64,000 nucleotides of DNA from Oscillospiraceae bacterium MB08-C2-2. GTDB taxonomy: Bacteria; Bacillota; Clostridia; Oscillospirales; Ruminococcaceae. The translations under genes and the position numbers were made by a program. The notes under the pieces are model-generated. The model was not told the DNA's origin. It worked only from the letters and a program-made list of their open reading frames with translations, and made no database searches. The stretch's first letter is position 1. Every line of letters begins with the position of its first letter. The stretch covers positions 2,440,944 to 2,504,943 of the forward strand of contig CP141729.1 of the NCBI GenBank assembly GCA_035621215.1, written 5' to 3'. Positions 42,065-50,858 of this stretch are shown here, one piece after another.

Positions 42065-43021
42065 ATGCTGGAAACACGACTGACCCGCCTTCTGGGTATT
42101 ACTTATCCGGTTATACAGGGCGGCATGGCATGGACCTCCAACGGCATGCTGGCGGCGGCTGTTTCGCAGGCTGGCGGTCTTGGCCTCATCGGTGCGGCTT
42201 CGGCCCCCCCTGAGGTGGTAGAATCAGAAATTCTCAAGGCAAAAAGGCTGACCGACCGGCCCTTTGGGGTTAACATTATGCTTAAAAGCCCTTTTGCCGA
42301 TGATATTGCCCAGATTTGCATCAAGCAGAAGGTGGCAGTGGTCACCACAGGGGCAGGCAACCCGGGCAAATACATCGAGCAGTGGAAGGCCGCAGGCATC
42401 CGGGTGATGCCGGTTGTGCCCACTCCGGCTTTGGCCCAGCGTATGGAGCGGGCGGGAGCCGATGCTGTTGTGGCAGAGGGCTGTGAGGCCGGCGGCCATA
42501 TCGGAGAGATGACCACCATGAACTTGGTTCCCCAAGTGGCGGATGCCGTGAGTATCCCTGTGGTAGCCGCAGGGGGAATTGCCGATCACAGAGGCTTTGC
42601 TGCCGCTTTGATGCTGGGGGCGGATGGTGTGCAGATGGGGACAGCCTTCCTCTGCGCTCAGGAGTGCCCGGCTGATTTGGCCTATAAGCAAATGGTTATA
42701 GAGGCCAAGGGCAGTGATACCGTTGTTACCGGCCGCAGCATCGGGTTGCCGGTGCGCAGCCTGCGCAATAAATTTACCCGCCGCCTTCTCCAAATGGAGG
42801 AGGAACGGCTTTCTAAAGAAGAAATTGAAGAAGCGGCGCTGGGTTCCCTGCGCCGGGCGGCGATGGAGGGCGATCTGGAAACAGGCTCCTTCATGGCGGG
42901 GCAAAGTGCCGGTCTGGTCTGCGAAATCAGATCAGCCCAAGCCATTATCGAGGAGCTTATGGAGAGCACGGTGCGCTATCTGGGCTCCTATACACAGGGA
43001 AGGGGTATGACAATTGAATAA
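42065..43021 (+). CDS. fabK: Enoyl-ACP reductase II (FMN-dependent)
   Basis: 318 residues. TIM-barrel flavoprotein for the last step of each elongation cycle: TYPVIQGGMAW, GVNIMLKSP, VAEGCEAGGHIGE, PVVAAGGIADHRG and LGADGVQMGTAFL. It takes the place of FabI, which is usual in clostridia and streptococci and makes the cell insensitive to triclosan at this step. Overlaps fabG by eight bases. Confidence 0.96.
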   Translation: MLETRLTRLLGITYPVIQGGMAWTSNGMLAAAVSQAGGLGLIGAASAPPEVVESEILKAKRLTDRPFGVNIMLKSPFADDIAQICIKQKVAVVTTGAGNPGKYIEQWKAAGIRVMPVVPTPALAQRMERAGADAVVAEGCEAGGHIGEMTTMNLVPQVADAVSIPVVAAGGIADHRGFAAALMLGADGVQMGTAFLCAQECPADLAYKQMVIEAKGSDTVVTGRSIGLPVRSLRNKFTRRLLQMEEERLSKEEIEEAALGSLRRAAMEGDLETGSFMAGQSAGLVCEIRSAQAIIEELMESTVRYLGSYTQGRGMTIE

Positions 43022-43751
43022 AACAGTTTTGATTACAGGAGCCTCACAGGGCATAGGTGCCGTTTTGGCAAAGGCTTTTGCCGCCAAGGGCTACAATGTG
43101 GCCATCAACTGCTACAACGCCTCCACCCTGGAAAACGGCGGCAGGCAGACACAGGCCGCCTGCGAAGAGCTGGGTGCAAAGGCCGCCTGCTTTGTGGCGG
43201 ATGTTTCGGATTTTGAGCAGTGCGCCACATTGGTCAAGGAGGTCACCGAGGCCTTTGGAGCCGTGGATGTGCTGGTTAACAATGCTGGCATTACCCGGGA
43301 TGGCCTTCTGGTGCAGATGACCGAGCAGAATTTCGACGATGTCATTGCAGCCAACATGAAAAGTGTGTTCAATATGACCCGCCATGCGGCCAAGGGTATG
43401 ATCAAGCGCCGTGGCGGCAGCATTATCAATATGGCTTCGGTTGCCGGGGTTTATGGCAATCCCGGCCAGATGAACTATTCCGCCTCCAAGGCGGGCATTA
43501 TAGGTATGACCAAAACCACAGCCAAGGAGCTGGGCAAGCGGGGGATCACCTGCAACGCCATTGCCCCCGGCTTAATCGAATCCCCCATGACCGATGTGCT
43601 TTCTGATGAGCTGAAAGCGAAAATGCTGTTGGCAGTGAGCTTGGGCCGTTTCGGCAAGGCAGAAGATGTGGCGCAGGTGGCACTGTTTTTAGCCGAGGCC
43701 AGCTATGTGACCGGCCAGGTTCTTCTGGTGGACGGCGGACTTTCCATGTAA
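43014..43751 (+). CDS. fabG: 3-oxoacyl-ACP reductase
   Basis: 245 residues from a TTG with AAGGGG eight bases upstream, inside the end of fabK. Short-chain dehydrogenase: NADPH loop TGASQGIGAVLA, NNAG, catalytic Ser in INMASVAGVYG and YSASKAG (Tyr and Lys). End VLLVDGGLSM is typical for FabG. Confidence 0.97.
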   Translation: MNKTVLITGASQGIGAVLAKAFAAKGYNVAINCYNASTLENGGRQTQAACEELGAKAACFVADVSDFEQCATLVKEVTEAFGAVDVLVNNAGITRDGLLVQMTEQNFDDVIAANMKSVFNMTRHAAKGMIKRRGGSIINMASVAGVYGNPGQMNYSASKAGIIGMTKTTAKELGKRGITCNAIAPGLIESPMTDVLSDELKAKMLLAVSLGRFGKAEDVAQVALFLAEASYVTGQVLLVDGGLSM

Positions 43752-43806
43752 GCCCTCCTGTGTTTTCACCGAATCCATTGATCAAGCAAGAAGGAGAACG
43801 AATGCG

Positions 43807-45048
43807 ATGAAACGAGTTGTGATCACAGGCATGGGCGTTGTGACCAGCCTGGGAACCGATGTGGATACCCTTTGGAACAATCTTTTGGCAAAAAAACACG
43901 GCTTTTCTGCAATAGAAGGCTTTGATACTTCGGATTTTGATGTAAAATATGCGGCTGAAATCAAAAATTGGGATCCCGAGGTTATGGGCATTCCGAAAAA
44001 GGACGCTCGCCGCATGGATCTTTTCACCCAATTTGCCTGTGTGGCGGCCAATCAGGCCATTGCGGATGCCAGCGGCTTTGCCGATGATCTGGACCCCTTC
44101 CGCATTGGTGTCATTATGGGCAGCGGCATCGGCGGGTTCCGTTCCATTGAGACAGAGCATACCAAATATCTAGAAAAAGGCCCCAACCGAGTTTCCGTTT
44201 TCTTTATTCCCATGATGATTTCCAATATGGCAGGCGGCCGGATCGCTATTGATCACGGCTTTAAGGGCGAAAATTTCTGCCCTGTTTCTGCCTGCGCTTC
44301 CTCCAACCACGCAGTGGGTGAGGCCTTCCGTAAAATCAAGCACGGCTATTTGGATGCCTGCGTTGCAGGCGGAGCCGAGGCCGCCATTACCGAATTTTCG
44401 CTGGGTGGCTTCAACAATATGGGTGCGCTTTCTAAAAGCACCGATCCTGACCGCCTCTCTATCCCCTTTGATGCAGAGCGGGGTGGGTTTGTTATGGGTG
44501 AGGGTTCGGCGGTTTTGATTCTGGAGGAATACGAGCACGCCAAAAAGAGAGGCGCTAAGATTTACGCCGAAATCGTGGGCTATGGCGCCACCGACGATGC
44601 CTTCCATATCACCAGCCCCGATGCCAGCGGCATGGGCTCGGCCAAATCCATGGAGTTTGCCTGCAACGAGGCGGGCATTACCCCCGCACAGGTGGATTAC
44701 CTCAATGCTCACGGCACTTCCACTGAGCTCAACGATCAATGCGAGACCATGGCGGTAAAGATTACCTTTGGAGAGGCGGCCGCCAAGCTGGCCATATCCT
44801 CCACAAAATCCATGACCGGCCACCTTTTGGGTGCGGCGGGCGCTCTGGAAAGCATCATTTGTGCCAAAGCCCTTCAAGAGGGAATACTCCCTCCCACCGC
44901 AGGCTACCAGAAGCCCGACCCGGAATGCGATTTGGATTATATCACCGAAGGCCCCCGGAAAAAGGATGCGCTGTATGCTCTTTCCAATTCGCTGGGCTTC
45001 GGCGGGCACAACGCAACCCTTGCCTTTAAAAAATATACGGGAGAGTGA
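43807..45048 (+). CDS. fabF: Beta-ketoacyl-ACP synthase II
   Basis: 413 residues. Elongating condensing enzyme: MKRVVITGMGVVTSLG, Cys163 in VSACASSNHAVGEA, His in YLNAHGTSTELND, Lys/His in SSTKSMTGHLLGAAG. The stop overlaps the accB start region. Confidence 0.98.
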   Translation: MKRVVITGMGVVTSLGTDVDTLWNNLLAKKHGFSAIEGFDTSDFDVKYAAEIKNWDPEVMGIPKKDARRMDLFTQFACVAANQAIADASGFADDLDPFRIGVIMGSGIGGFRSIETEHTKYLEKGPNRVSVFFIPMMISNMAGGRIAIDHGFKGENFCPVSACASSNHAVGEAFRKIKHGYLDACVAGGAEAAITEFSLGGFNNMGALSKSTDPDRLSIPFDAERGGFVMGEGSAVLILEEYEHAKKRGAKIYAEIVGYGATDDAFHITSPDASGMGSAKSMEFACNEAGITPAQVDYLNAHGTSTELNDQCETMAVKITFGEAAAKLAISSTKSMTGHLLGAAGALESIICAKALQEGILPPTAGYQKPDPECDLDYITEGPRKKDALYALSNSLGFGGHNATLAFKKYTGE

Positions 45049-45053
45049 TGGCC

Positions 45054-45500
45054 ATGAAGGAGCAGGATATTACCATTGCAGAGATCAAGGATCTCATGCA
45101 GACCATGAGCCAGAACCGGCTCACCTCGTTTAAAATGAAGCTGGGCGCCTTGGAGCTGGAGCTGGAATCGGCTCCTGCGGCAGGAACGGCTCAGATTGCG
45201 GCGGTGGAAACCGTCACCTCCCAGCTGGTGGCTTCGGCTGTTCCCGCTCAGGCCCCTGTCTGCAAAGGGGAGCTGGTGACCTCTCCCATTGTGGGAACCT
45301 TTTATGAGTCGCCCGCCCCCGATAAGCCTGCCTTTGCCAAGGTAGGCCAGAAGGTGAAAAAGGGCGATGTGCTGTTTATCATCGAATCCATGAAGCTGAT
45401 GAATGAGGTTGCCAGCGAGCTGGAAGGAACCGTATCCGAGATACTGGTGGAAAATGCCCAAGGTGTGGAATTCGGCCAGCCTATTCTGCGCATCGAATAG
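45054..45500 (+). CDS. accB: Biotin carboxyl carrier protein of acetyl-CoA carboxylase
   Basis: 148 residues from ATG 45054; ATG 45048 and GTG 45045 are also in frame, but 45054 has the better distance to GGGAGAG. N-terminal helix region, a Pro/Ala linker, then the biotinyl domain with the biotin site Lys114 in IIESMKLMNEV (Ser replaces the more common Ala before MK). Carries carboxylated biotin between AccC and AccD/AccA. Confidence 0.94.
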   Translation: MKEQDITIAEIKDLMQTMSQNRLTSFKMKLGALELELESAPAAGTAQIAAVETVTSQLVASAVPAQAPVCKGELVTSPIVGTFYESPAPDKPAFAKVGQKVKKGDVLFIIESMKLMNEVASELEGTVSEILVENAQGVEFGQPILRIE

Positions 45501-45583
45501 GCTGGGCTTTATCTAAGCGCTTCGGTATGGGAAGCTGCTTTTTACTGTTGAATTGTGTAAAACATTAGAGGAGGGCAAAAACC

Positions 45584-46024
45584 ATGGTGCTGCTCAATCA
45601 GGAACAAATCAAAGAAATTATTCCCCATCGTGACCCCTTTCTTCTCATTGATGAGGTTATTGCTCTGGAGCCGGGTGTGAAATGCGTTGCCAGGCGCTCC
45701 ATCCGGGAGGATGACTTTTGGTTTGCGGGGCATTTCCCCCAGATGCCGGTAACCCCCGGTGTGCTGATGGTGGAGATGCTGGCCCAGACCGGTGCTGTCT
45801 GCGCCGGCTCACTGGAAGAAAATAAAGGCAAGATCGGTCTTTTTGCCAAAATTGATAAAGCTAAGTTCCGCAAGCCGGTGGTTGCCGGTGATGTGCTGAC
45901 TCTGGAAGTGGAAATGATCAAGCTCAAAAGCATGGTCGGCGTGGGCAGAGGCACTGCTTACAACCAGCTGGGTGATAAGGTTGTCAGCTGTGAGCTGACC
46001 TTTGCCTACACGCAGCCGGAATAA
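45584..46024 (+). CDS. fabZ: 3-hydroxyacyl-ACP dehydratase
   Basis: 146 residues with GGAGG upstream. Hot-dog fold: IIPHRDPFLLIDEV and the active-site helix GHFPQMPVTPGVLMVEMLAQTG with catalytic His and Glu. Dehydrates 3-hydroxyacyl-ACP. A hairpin and repeat region of 226 bases separates it from accC. Confidence 0.97.
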   Translation: MVLLNQEQIKEIIPHRDPFLLIDEVIALEPGVKCVARRSIREDDFWFAGHFPQMPVTPGVLMVEMLAQTGAVCAGSLEENKGKIGLFAKIDKAKFRKPVVAGDVLTLEVEMIKLKSMVGVGRGTAYNQLGDKVVSCELTFAYTQPE

Positions 46025-46036
46025 AAGGGCAGGTTA

Positions 46037-46210
46037 GGATGACAAACCGATAAAGGTTTGTCATCCTGGAGGGAATCTATGCCCCTCGTGTGCCCCCTGG
46101 TTTCGCCCCCCGCCCTGGGGGCGAGCTAAGGAAATCGCAGACAAAGTAAATCCGCCTGCGAGCAATAACGTAAAATGGGCTGAATTTAGGTTTCTTCATT
46201 TTCCAAATTG
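46037..46210 (-). repeat. Hairpin and diverged family B-type repeat inside the fab operon
   Basis: A 13-bp perfect hairpin AGGATGACAAACC/GGTTTGTCATCCT (46037-46068) without U tract is followed by GGTTTCGCCCCC..GGGGGCGAG and by GGAAATC..CCGCCTGCGA..ATAACG. The region 56741-56865 follows the same order (GGTTTCGCC, GGGTTAAGGGAATC, GCCTGCGAAGAATTACG). It could act as a processing or attenuation site between fabZ and accC. Confidence 0.6.
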
Positions 46211-46250
46211 CTTCCCATGCTGTCATTATGGGGATGTTAGGAGTCAAGCA

Positions 46251-47615
46251 ATGTTTAGTAAGGTATTAATCGCCAACCGGGGCGAAATAGCGGTGAGGAT
46301 CATCCGGGCCTGCCGGGAGCTGGGTCTTGGTACTGTGGCGGTCTGCTCTGAGGCCGACCGCAGTGCTTTGCATGCCAAAATTGCAGACCAGACCGTTTGC
46401 ATTGGCCCTGCCTCCAGCCGGGAAAGCTATCTGAATATTCCGGCAATTTTATCCGCTTGCCAGCTGACTGGGGCACAGGCGGTGCATCCCGGCTTCGGCT
46501 TTTTATCAGAAAACGCTGTTTTTGCCCGCAACTGCCAAAAATGCGGCATCAAATTCATCGGCCCCCGGCCGGAGGCCATTGAGCTGATGGGCAACAAGGC
46601 CCGGGCCAAAAAAACCATGCAGGAGGCCGGTGTGCCGGTGGTGCCCGGTTCGGATGGCGTTGTGGCCACAGTGGAAGAGGCCGAAAACGTTGCCCGGGAA
46701 ATCGGCTATCCCATTATGGTTAAGGCCAGCGCAGGCGGCGGCGGCCGGGGCATCCGTTTGGTGGAAAAGCCCGCGGCTATGGAGCACGCCTTTGTGGCCG
46801 CCCGGGAGGAAGCACTGAAATTCTTCGGGGATGACAGTGTATACATCGAAAAGTTTATTGTTTCCCCCCGCCATGTGGAGGTGCAGGTTTTAGCCGATGA
46901 GCGGGGCAATGTGGTGCATCTGGGTGAGCGGGATTGCTCGCTCCAGCGCCGCAACCAGAAGGTTCTGGAGGAATCCCCCTGCCCGGTGATGACACCGGAG
47001 CTGCGGGAAAGAATGGGTGAGGCGGCCAAAGCGGCGGTTCGCCATGTGGGCTACCACAACGCCGGAACCATCGAGTTTTTGCTGGATGCCCGGGGGGATT
47101 TCTATTTTATGGAGATGAACACCCGCATTCAGGTGGAGCATCCCATCACCGAAATGGTGACTGGCATCGATCTGGTGAAGAACCAGATTCTCATTGCCCA
47201 AGGCCAGCCCCTTCCCTTTTCGCAGGAGGATATTCAGCTGCGGGGTCATGCCATCGAGTGCCGGATCAATGCGGAAAACCCGGATAAGGATTTCCGCCCC
47301 AGCCCCGGCACCATTGATGCACTGCTGGTTCCCGGCGGCCCCGGCATCCGTGTGGATAGCGCTGTCTATGCGGGTTATACCATTCCGCCCCATTACGACA
47401 GCATGATTGGCAAGGTGATTGCCTATGCCCCCACCCGGGCGGAGGCCATTGCCAAGATGAAATGGGCGCTGGCGGAATTTTTGGTTTCGGGTATTGATAC
47501 CAACATTGATTTTCAGCTGGATATTTTGCGGGATTGGAACTTTTCGGCCGGCCAGTATGATATTGCCTATCTGGGCAAAAAGCTGGCGGCACAGAAGGCG
47601 GCTTCTGGAAAATAG
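46251..47615 (+). CDS. accC: Acetyl-CoA carboxylase, biotin carboxylase subunit
   Basis: 454 residues. Carboxylates biotin on AccB with bicarbonate and ATP. ATP-grasp signatures: LIANRGEIAVRIIRACRELG, the Gly-rich KASAGGGGRGIR, FGDDSVYIEKF, HLGERDCSLQRRNQK and EMNTRIQVEHPITEMVTG. Complete at both ends. Confidence 0.98.
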   Translation: MFSKVLIANRGEIAVRIIRACRELGLGTVAVCSEADRSALHAKIADQTVCIGPASSRESYLNIPAILSACQLTGAQAVHPGFGFLSENAVFARNCQKCGIKFIGPRPEAIELMGNKARAKKTMQEAGVPVVPGSDGVVATVEEAENVAREIGYPIMVKASAGGGGRGIRLVEKPAAMEHAFVAAREEALKFFGDDSVYIEKFIVSPRHVEVQVLADERGNVVHLGERDCSLQRRNQKVLEESPCPVMTPELRERMGEAAKAAVRHVGYHNAGTIEFLLDARGDFYFMEMNTRIQVEHPITEMVTGIDLVKNQILIAQGQPLPFSQEDIQLRGHAIECRINAENPDKDFRPSPGTIDALLVPGGPGIRVDSAVYAGYTIPPHYDSMIGKVIAYAPTRAEAIAKMKWALAEFLVSGIDTNIDFQLDILRDWNFSAGQYDIAYLGKKLAAQKAASGK

Positions 47616-47656
47616 GCCAGAAGCGCTAAAAGTGTGGTGAGGGGGAAGACTTTTAC

Positions 47657-48526
47657 ATGCTGGAGGATCTGTTTGATAAAGTAAAAGCCCGGGTTGGCAT
47701 TCCGCAGACCGAGAACACCGGCTCTATTTCAGTGCCGGCGGATTTGCTTTTTAAGTGCCCCCGGTGCCAAAAGGTTGAGTTCATGGAAAACTTTGAGCTG
47801 ACCGGCAAGGTTTGCCCCAATTGCGGCTACCATGCCCGGCTCACAGCCAAGGAGCGGCTTGCCGCCACGGTGGATGTGAACTCCTTTTTGGAATACGACG
47901 AAAATATGCTATCCAAAAATCCCATTGATTTTGATGGCTACCCAGAAAAAATAGCGGCGCTTCAAGCGTCCACCGGGCTGAAAGAGGCTTGTATTACAGG
48001 GGAGGCTACCATTGAGGGCCAGCCCTGTGTGATTGGGATTATGGATTCCCACTTTATGATGGCCTCCATGGGCTCTGTAGTGGGTGAAAAAATCACCCGG
48101 GCCTTTGAGCGGGCAACTGAGAAGGGCTTGCCGGTGATTCTGTTTGTGGCCTCCGGCGGGGCTCGTATGCAGGAGGGTATTGTCTCCCTTATGCAGATGG
48201 CCAAAACCTCCGGGGCGGTGGCCCGCCACAGCGATGCCGGGCTGCTGTATATTTCAGTGCTCACCGATCCCACCACCGGCGGCGTGGCGGCCAGCTTTGC
48301 CTCCCTGGGGGATATTGTTCTGGCGGAGCCAAAGGTGATCATCGGCTTTGCCGGGCGGCGGGTTATTGAGGGTACTATCAAGCAGCGTCTGCCGGATGAT
48401 TTTCAGTCGGCGGAGTTTTTTCTGGAGCACGGCTTTGTGGATGTGATCGTAAAGCGGCAGGATATGAAACAGCGGTTGGGCAGGCTTCTGCGATTCCATG
48501 ACTGGGGGAGGGAAGGACATGAGTAA
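47657..48526 (+). CDS. accD: Acetyl-CoA carboxylase, carboxyltransferase beta subunit
   Basis: 289 residues. N-terminal zinc ribbon (CPRCQ..CPNCG) followed by the crotonase-like carboxyltransferase domain with [12 protein letters not shown] and the [12 protein letters not shown] loop. Works as a tetramer with AccA. Its last codons overlap accA by eight bases. Confidence 0.97.
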   Translation: MLEDLFDKVKARVGIPQTENTGSISVPADLLFKCPRCQKVEFMENFELTGKVCPNCGYHARLTAKERLAATVDVNSFLEYDENMLSKNPIDFDGYPEKIAALQASTGLKEACITGEATIEGQPCVIGIMDSHFMMASMGSVVGEKITRAFERATEKGLPVILFVASGGARMQEGIVSLMQMAKTSGAVARHSDAGLLYISVLTDPTTGGVAASFASLGDIVLAEPKVIIGFAGRRVIEGTIKQRLPDDFQSAEFFLEHGFVDVIVKRQDMKQRLGRLLRFHDWGREGHE

Positions 48527-49331
48527 AGCAAATGCCTTAACCCCATGGGAACGCATTGAACTGATCCGCAACAAAGCCCGGCCCACAGCCAAGGATTATA
48601 TCCCCCAGATTTTTCAGCATTTTATCGAGCTTCACGGTGACCGCTGCTATGGGGATGATGCGGCCATTATCGGCGGCATCGGACGATTGGATCGCCGCCC
48701 TGTTACAGTGATTGCTCATGTGAAGGGCAAAAATCTGGATGAAAACAAGGCCTCCAATTTTGGTATGCCCCATCCCGAGGGTTACCGCAAGGCTCTGCGC
48801 CTGATGAAGCAGGCCGAGAAATTCGGCCGCCCAGTCATCTGCCTCATTGATACCCCCGGCGCCTATTGTGGCGTTGAGGCGGAGGAGAGAGGCCAGCACG
48901 AGGCGGTTGCCAAGAACCTGATGGAAATGATGCGCCTGCGCACCCCGGTGATTTCGGTGGTGCTGGGTGAGGGCGGCAGCGGCGGCGCTTTGGCACTGGG
49001 GGTATGCGATCAGCTTGCCATGCTGCAAAACGCCACCTATTCGGTAATTTCCCCCCGGGGTTTTGCCAGCATTCTGTGGAAGGATGCCTCCCGGGAAAAG
49101 GAGGCGGCCAACCGGGTTCGCATCACAGCGGAGGACTTGGTGGGCTTTGGCATTGCAGAGCATATTATTGCAGAACCGGTGGGCGGCGCGCATAAAAACC
49201 CCCAGATGGCTGCGGCGGCTCTTAAACGCTATTTGCAGGAGGCTGTGGCGGAGTTTTCGGCCCAGCCAATCGAGGAATTGCTGGAAAAACGCTACCAGAA
49301 ATTCCGCAAAATAGGGGATTTTTTAGAGTAG
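48519..49331 (+). CDS. accA: Acetyl-CoA carboxylase, carboxyltransferase alpha subunit
   Basis: 270 residues from the ATG at 48519 (GGGAAGG upstream). Motifs [53 protein letters not shown] and [12 protein letters not shown]. Shorter at the N terminus than the E. coli protein, as usual in Firmicutes. Confidence 0.97.
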   Translation: MSKANALTPWERIELIRNKARPTAKDYIPQIFQHFIELHGDRCYGDDAAIIGGIGRLDRRPVTVIAHVKGKNLDENKASNFGMPHPEGYRKALRLMKQAEKFGRPVICLIDTPGAYCGVEAEERGQHEAVAKNLMEMMRLRTPVISVVLGEGGSGGALALGVCDQLAMLQNATYSVISPRGFASILWKDASREKEAANRVRITAEDLVGFGIAEHIIAEPVGGAHKNPQMAAAALKRYLQEAVAEFSAQPIEELLEKRYQKFRKIGDFLE

Positions 49332-49364
49332 CCAAAATAATTTTATTGGCAGTCACTTTTCTTA

Positions 49365-49393
49365 TTGAAAAGGCTTGCATATTGTGATACATT
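49365..49393 (+). promoter_or_regulatory. Predicted internal promoter for acpP
   Basis: TTGAAA, 17 bases, TACATT, in the 96-base gap between accA and acpP. It could supply extra acyl carrier protein, the most abundant protein of the pathway. Confidence 0.55.
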
Positions 49394-49427
49394 AAAACAT
49401 AGTTTATAGGCAAGGAGGTGCCAGCAG

Positions 49428-49658
49428 ATGATTTTTGAAAAAGTGAGAGCGACTCTGGTAGATCAATTGGATGTTGATGAAGACGCAGTCACCATGGAAA
49501 GCTCTATTTTGGATGACCTGGGTGCGGATTCTCTGGATGTTGTGGATTTGATTATGAGCCTGGAAGAAGAGTTCGACACGGAGATCCCCGATGAAGAAAT
49601 CGAAGGTCTCAAAACGGTCGGAGACATCGTCCGGTATCTTGAGCAAGGCGAAGAGTAA
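49428..49658 (+). CDS. acpP: Acyl carrier protein
   Basis: 76 residues, acidic, with CAAGGAGG upstream. Phosphopantetheine is attached to Ser35 in [13 protein letters not shown]. It sits at the end of the fab operon rather than next to fabH or fabK, and has its own likely promoter and terminator. Confidence 0.97.
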   Translation: MIFEKVRATLVDQLDVDEDAVTMESSILDDLGADSLDVVDLIMSLEEEFDTEIPDEEIEGLKTVGDIVRYLEQGEE

Positions 49659-49731
49659 TACTTCCTGCAAAATTATCCCAGGCGGGCTTTGTGGCCCCAC
49701 TGGGATTTATACTTAGCTGGAAATGTGTTAA

Positions 49732-49776
49732 GCCGGAGAATAGGGAGGAATATTCCTCCTTGTTCTCCGGCCTTTT
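49732..49776 (+). terminator. Terminator after acpP
   Basis: GCCGGAGAA/TTCTCCGGC outer stem with an inner AGGAGGAATATTCCTCC-type hairpin (GGAGGAA/TTCCTCC), followed by CTTTTAT. Ends the fab operon. Confidence 0.88.
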
Positions 49777-49785
49777 ATGTGCGTT

Positions 49786-50013
49786 TTAGTTAGGGTTATG
49801 CTGTCTGGGATAGGGCCGGGTTTCATCGGTAAGGCCCATAATATAATCCATGCTGGTCCCATAGAAGGCGGCAAGAAGCATCAGGTTATCCACAGTGGGA
49901 ACCCGTTCCCCCGTTTCGTATTTGGAGAGCAGGGTTTGGTCGATACCGGTTTTCATCTGTACAGCGGTTTGGGTTAGCTTTAGCCCAAGCCGCAGCTCTT
50001 TTATACGATTCAT
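49786..50013 (-). CDS. XRE-family transcription regulator
   Basis: 75 residues from the ATG at 50013 with AGGGGTGA upstream. Single helix-turn-helix: MNRIKELRLGLKLTQTAVQ, the recognition helix DQTLLSKYETGERVP, and NLMLLAAFYGTSMDYIMG as in small Firmicutes repressors. It is divergent to a 52-residue gene with inverted TATGACA/TGTCATA boxes between them, which suggests autoregulation. Confidence 0.9.
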   Translation of the reverse strand: MNRIKELRLGLKLTQTAVQMKTGIDQTLLSKYETGERVPTVDNLMLLAAFYGTSMDYIMGLTDETRPYPRQHNPN

Positions 50014-50028
50014 GATAATCACCCCTAT

Positions 50029-50077
50029 AATTATGACATTATGACATATTGACTATTATGCCAATTTGTCATAATAT
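50029..50077. promoter_or_regulatory. Operator-like repeats between the XRE gene and the 52-residue gene
   Basis: ATTATGACATTATGACATA contains two direct copies of TTATGACA, and an inverted copy TGTCATAA lies 20 bases further on. The arrangement is typical for dimeric XRE repressors acting on divergent promoters. Confidence 0.6.
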
Positions 50078-50098
50078 AGATTCTTGAGGGGTGATTTT

Positions 50099-50257
50099 AT
50101 GCCAGACTATCAAAAGATGTATTTCCAGCTTTTTAACAGCTTAACAGATGCCATATGCATTTTGCAGGAAGCACAGCAAAATGCAGAAAAAATATTCTTG
50201 GATGAAGATTATGCAAAGAGTACGATAATAAAACCTTTTCCCAAGACAAGAGAATAG
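50099..50257 (+). CDS. 52-residue protein paired with the XRE regulator
   Basis: Reads MPDYQKMYFQLFNSLTDAI, then ILQEAQQNAEKIF and a short polar end. TTGAGGGGTGA lies upstream of the ATG. Small proteins with a DYQKMY..LFN..TDAI pattern are common in gut clostridia next to XRE genes; their role is not known to me. Divergent from the regulator, with shared operator-like repeats. Confidence 0.75.
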   Translation: MPDYQKMYFQLFNSLTDAICILQEAQQNAEKIFLDEDYAKSTIIKPFPKTRE

Positions 50258-50302
50258 TTGTGGGGAATCTGGCGGCAGGGCATTTTTGCTAAACTATAAG
50301 CG

Positions 50303-50345
50303 GTTTTTCTTTGCTTTCTTTCTTTTTTTCAAAAAGAAAGAAAGA
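50303..50345 (+). repeat. TTTCTTTTT hairpin
   Basis: CTTTCTTTCTTTTTTT and AAAAAGAAAGAAAG form a 13-bp stem, related to the hairpin at the start of family A repeats. It lies between the 52-residue gene and the AraC gene and could act as a terminator for the former if read with its U run. Confidence 0.55.
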
Positions 50346-50440
50346 GGGCTTGACAAAGATTTCATTTCCCGGTATAGTTAAGATGTTAATTTAGGCTAAC
50401 AAGTCTTGTCCCTCAACTCTTCACCGAAAGGAGAATTTTC

Positions 50441-50791
50441 ATGGAGCAAAACAGTTATACATACCATGTGCGCAAAGCACTGTTGTATATCAATGAATAC
50501 CACAACCGTCCCATCACGCTGACCACAGCGGCGCAGGCTCTTGGGGTAAACAAATGTTACCTCTGCAAGCTTTTTAAGGAGGAAACAGGCCAGAATTTCA
50601 CTGATTATCTCAACCAGATCAAAATTGACCACAGCAAAAAGCTGCTGATGGGCTATGGCCGCTCCATGCTGGAAATCTCCATGGAGGCAGGCTTTAACAG
50701 CCAAAACTATTTTAATATTCTCTTTAAACGCTACACCGGCATGACTCCCGTGCAGTACCGCAATATTCACGGAGCGGCTCTGGCCGGCTGA
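50441..50791 (+). CDS. Stand-alone AraC-type DNA-binding domain
   Basis: 116 residues with AAAGGAGA upstream. Two helix-turn-helix units: TLTTAAQALGVNKCYLCKLFKEETGQNF, and ISMEAGFNSQNYFNILFKRYTGMTP. There is no sensor domain, so it corresponds to only the DNA-binding half of AraC or YesN regulators. It is a complete gene with its own terminator. Targets are unknown. Confidence 0.9.
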   Translation: MEQNSYTYHVRKALLYINEYHNRPITLTTAAQALGVNKCYLCKLFKEETGQNFTDYLNQIKIDHSKKLLMGYGRSMLEISMEAGFNSQNYFNILFKRYTGMTPVQYRNIHGAALAG

Positions 50792-50810
50792 TTTGCAAAG
50801 ATAAAAAGCA

Positions 50811-50853
50811 AGCGTCCTTTATTCCTTCATGCAAGGAAAGGGACGCTTTTTTT
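50811..50853 (+). terminator. Bidirectional terminator between the AraC and YcxB-like genes
   Basis: AGCGTCC/GGACGCT with paired CCTT/AAGG inside, followed by TTTTTTT. On the other strand AAAGCA-rich sequence gives a weaker tail. The flanking genes converge here. Confidence 0.85.
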
Positions 50854-50858
50854 GCGCT

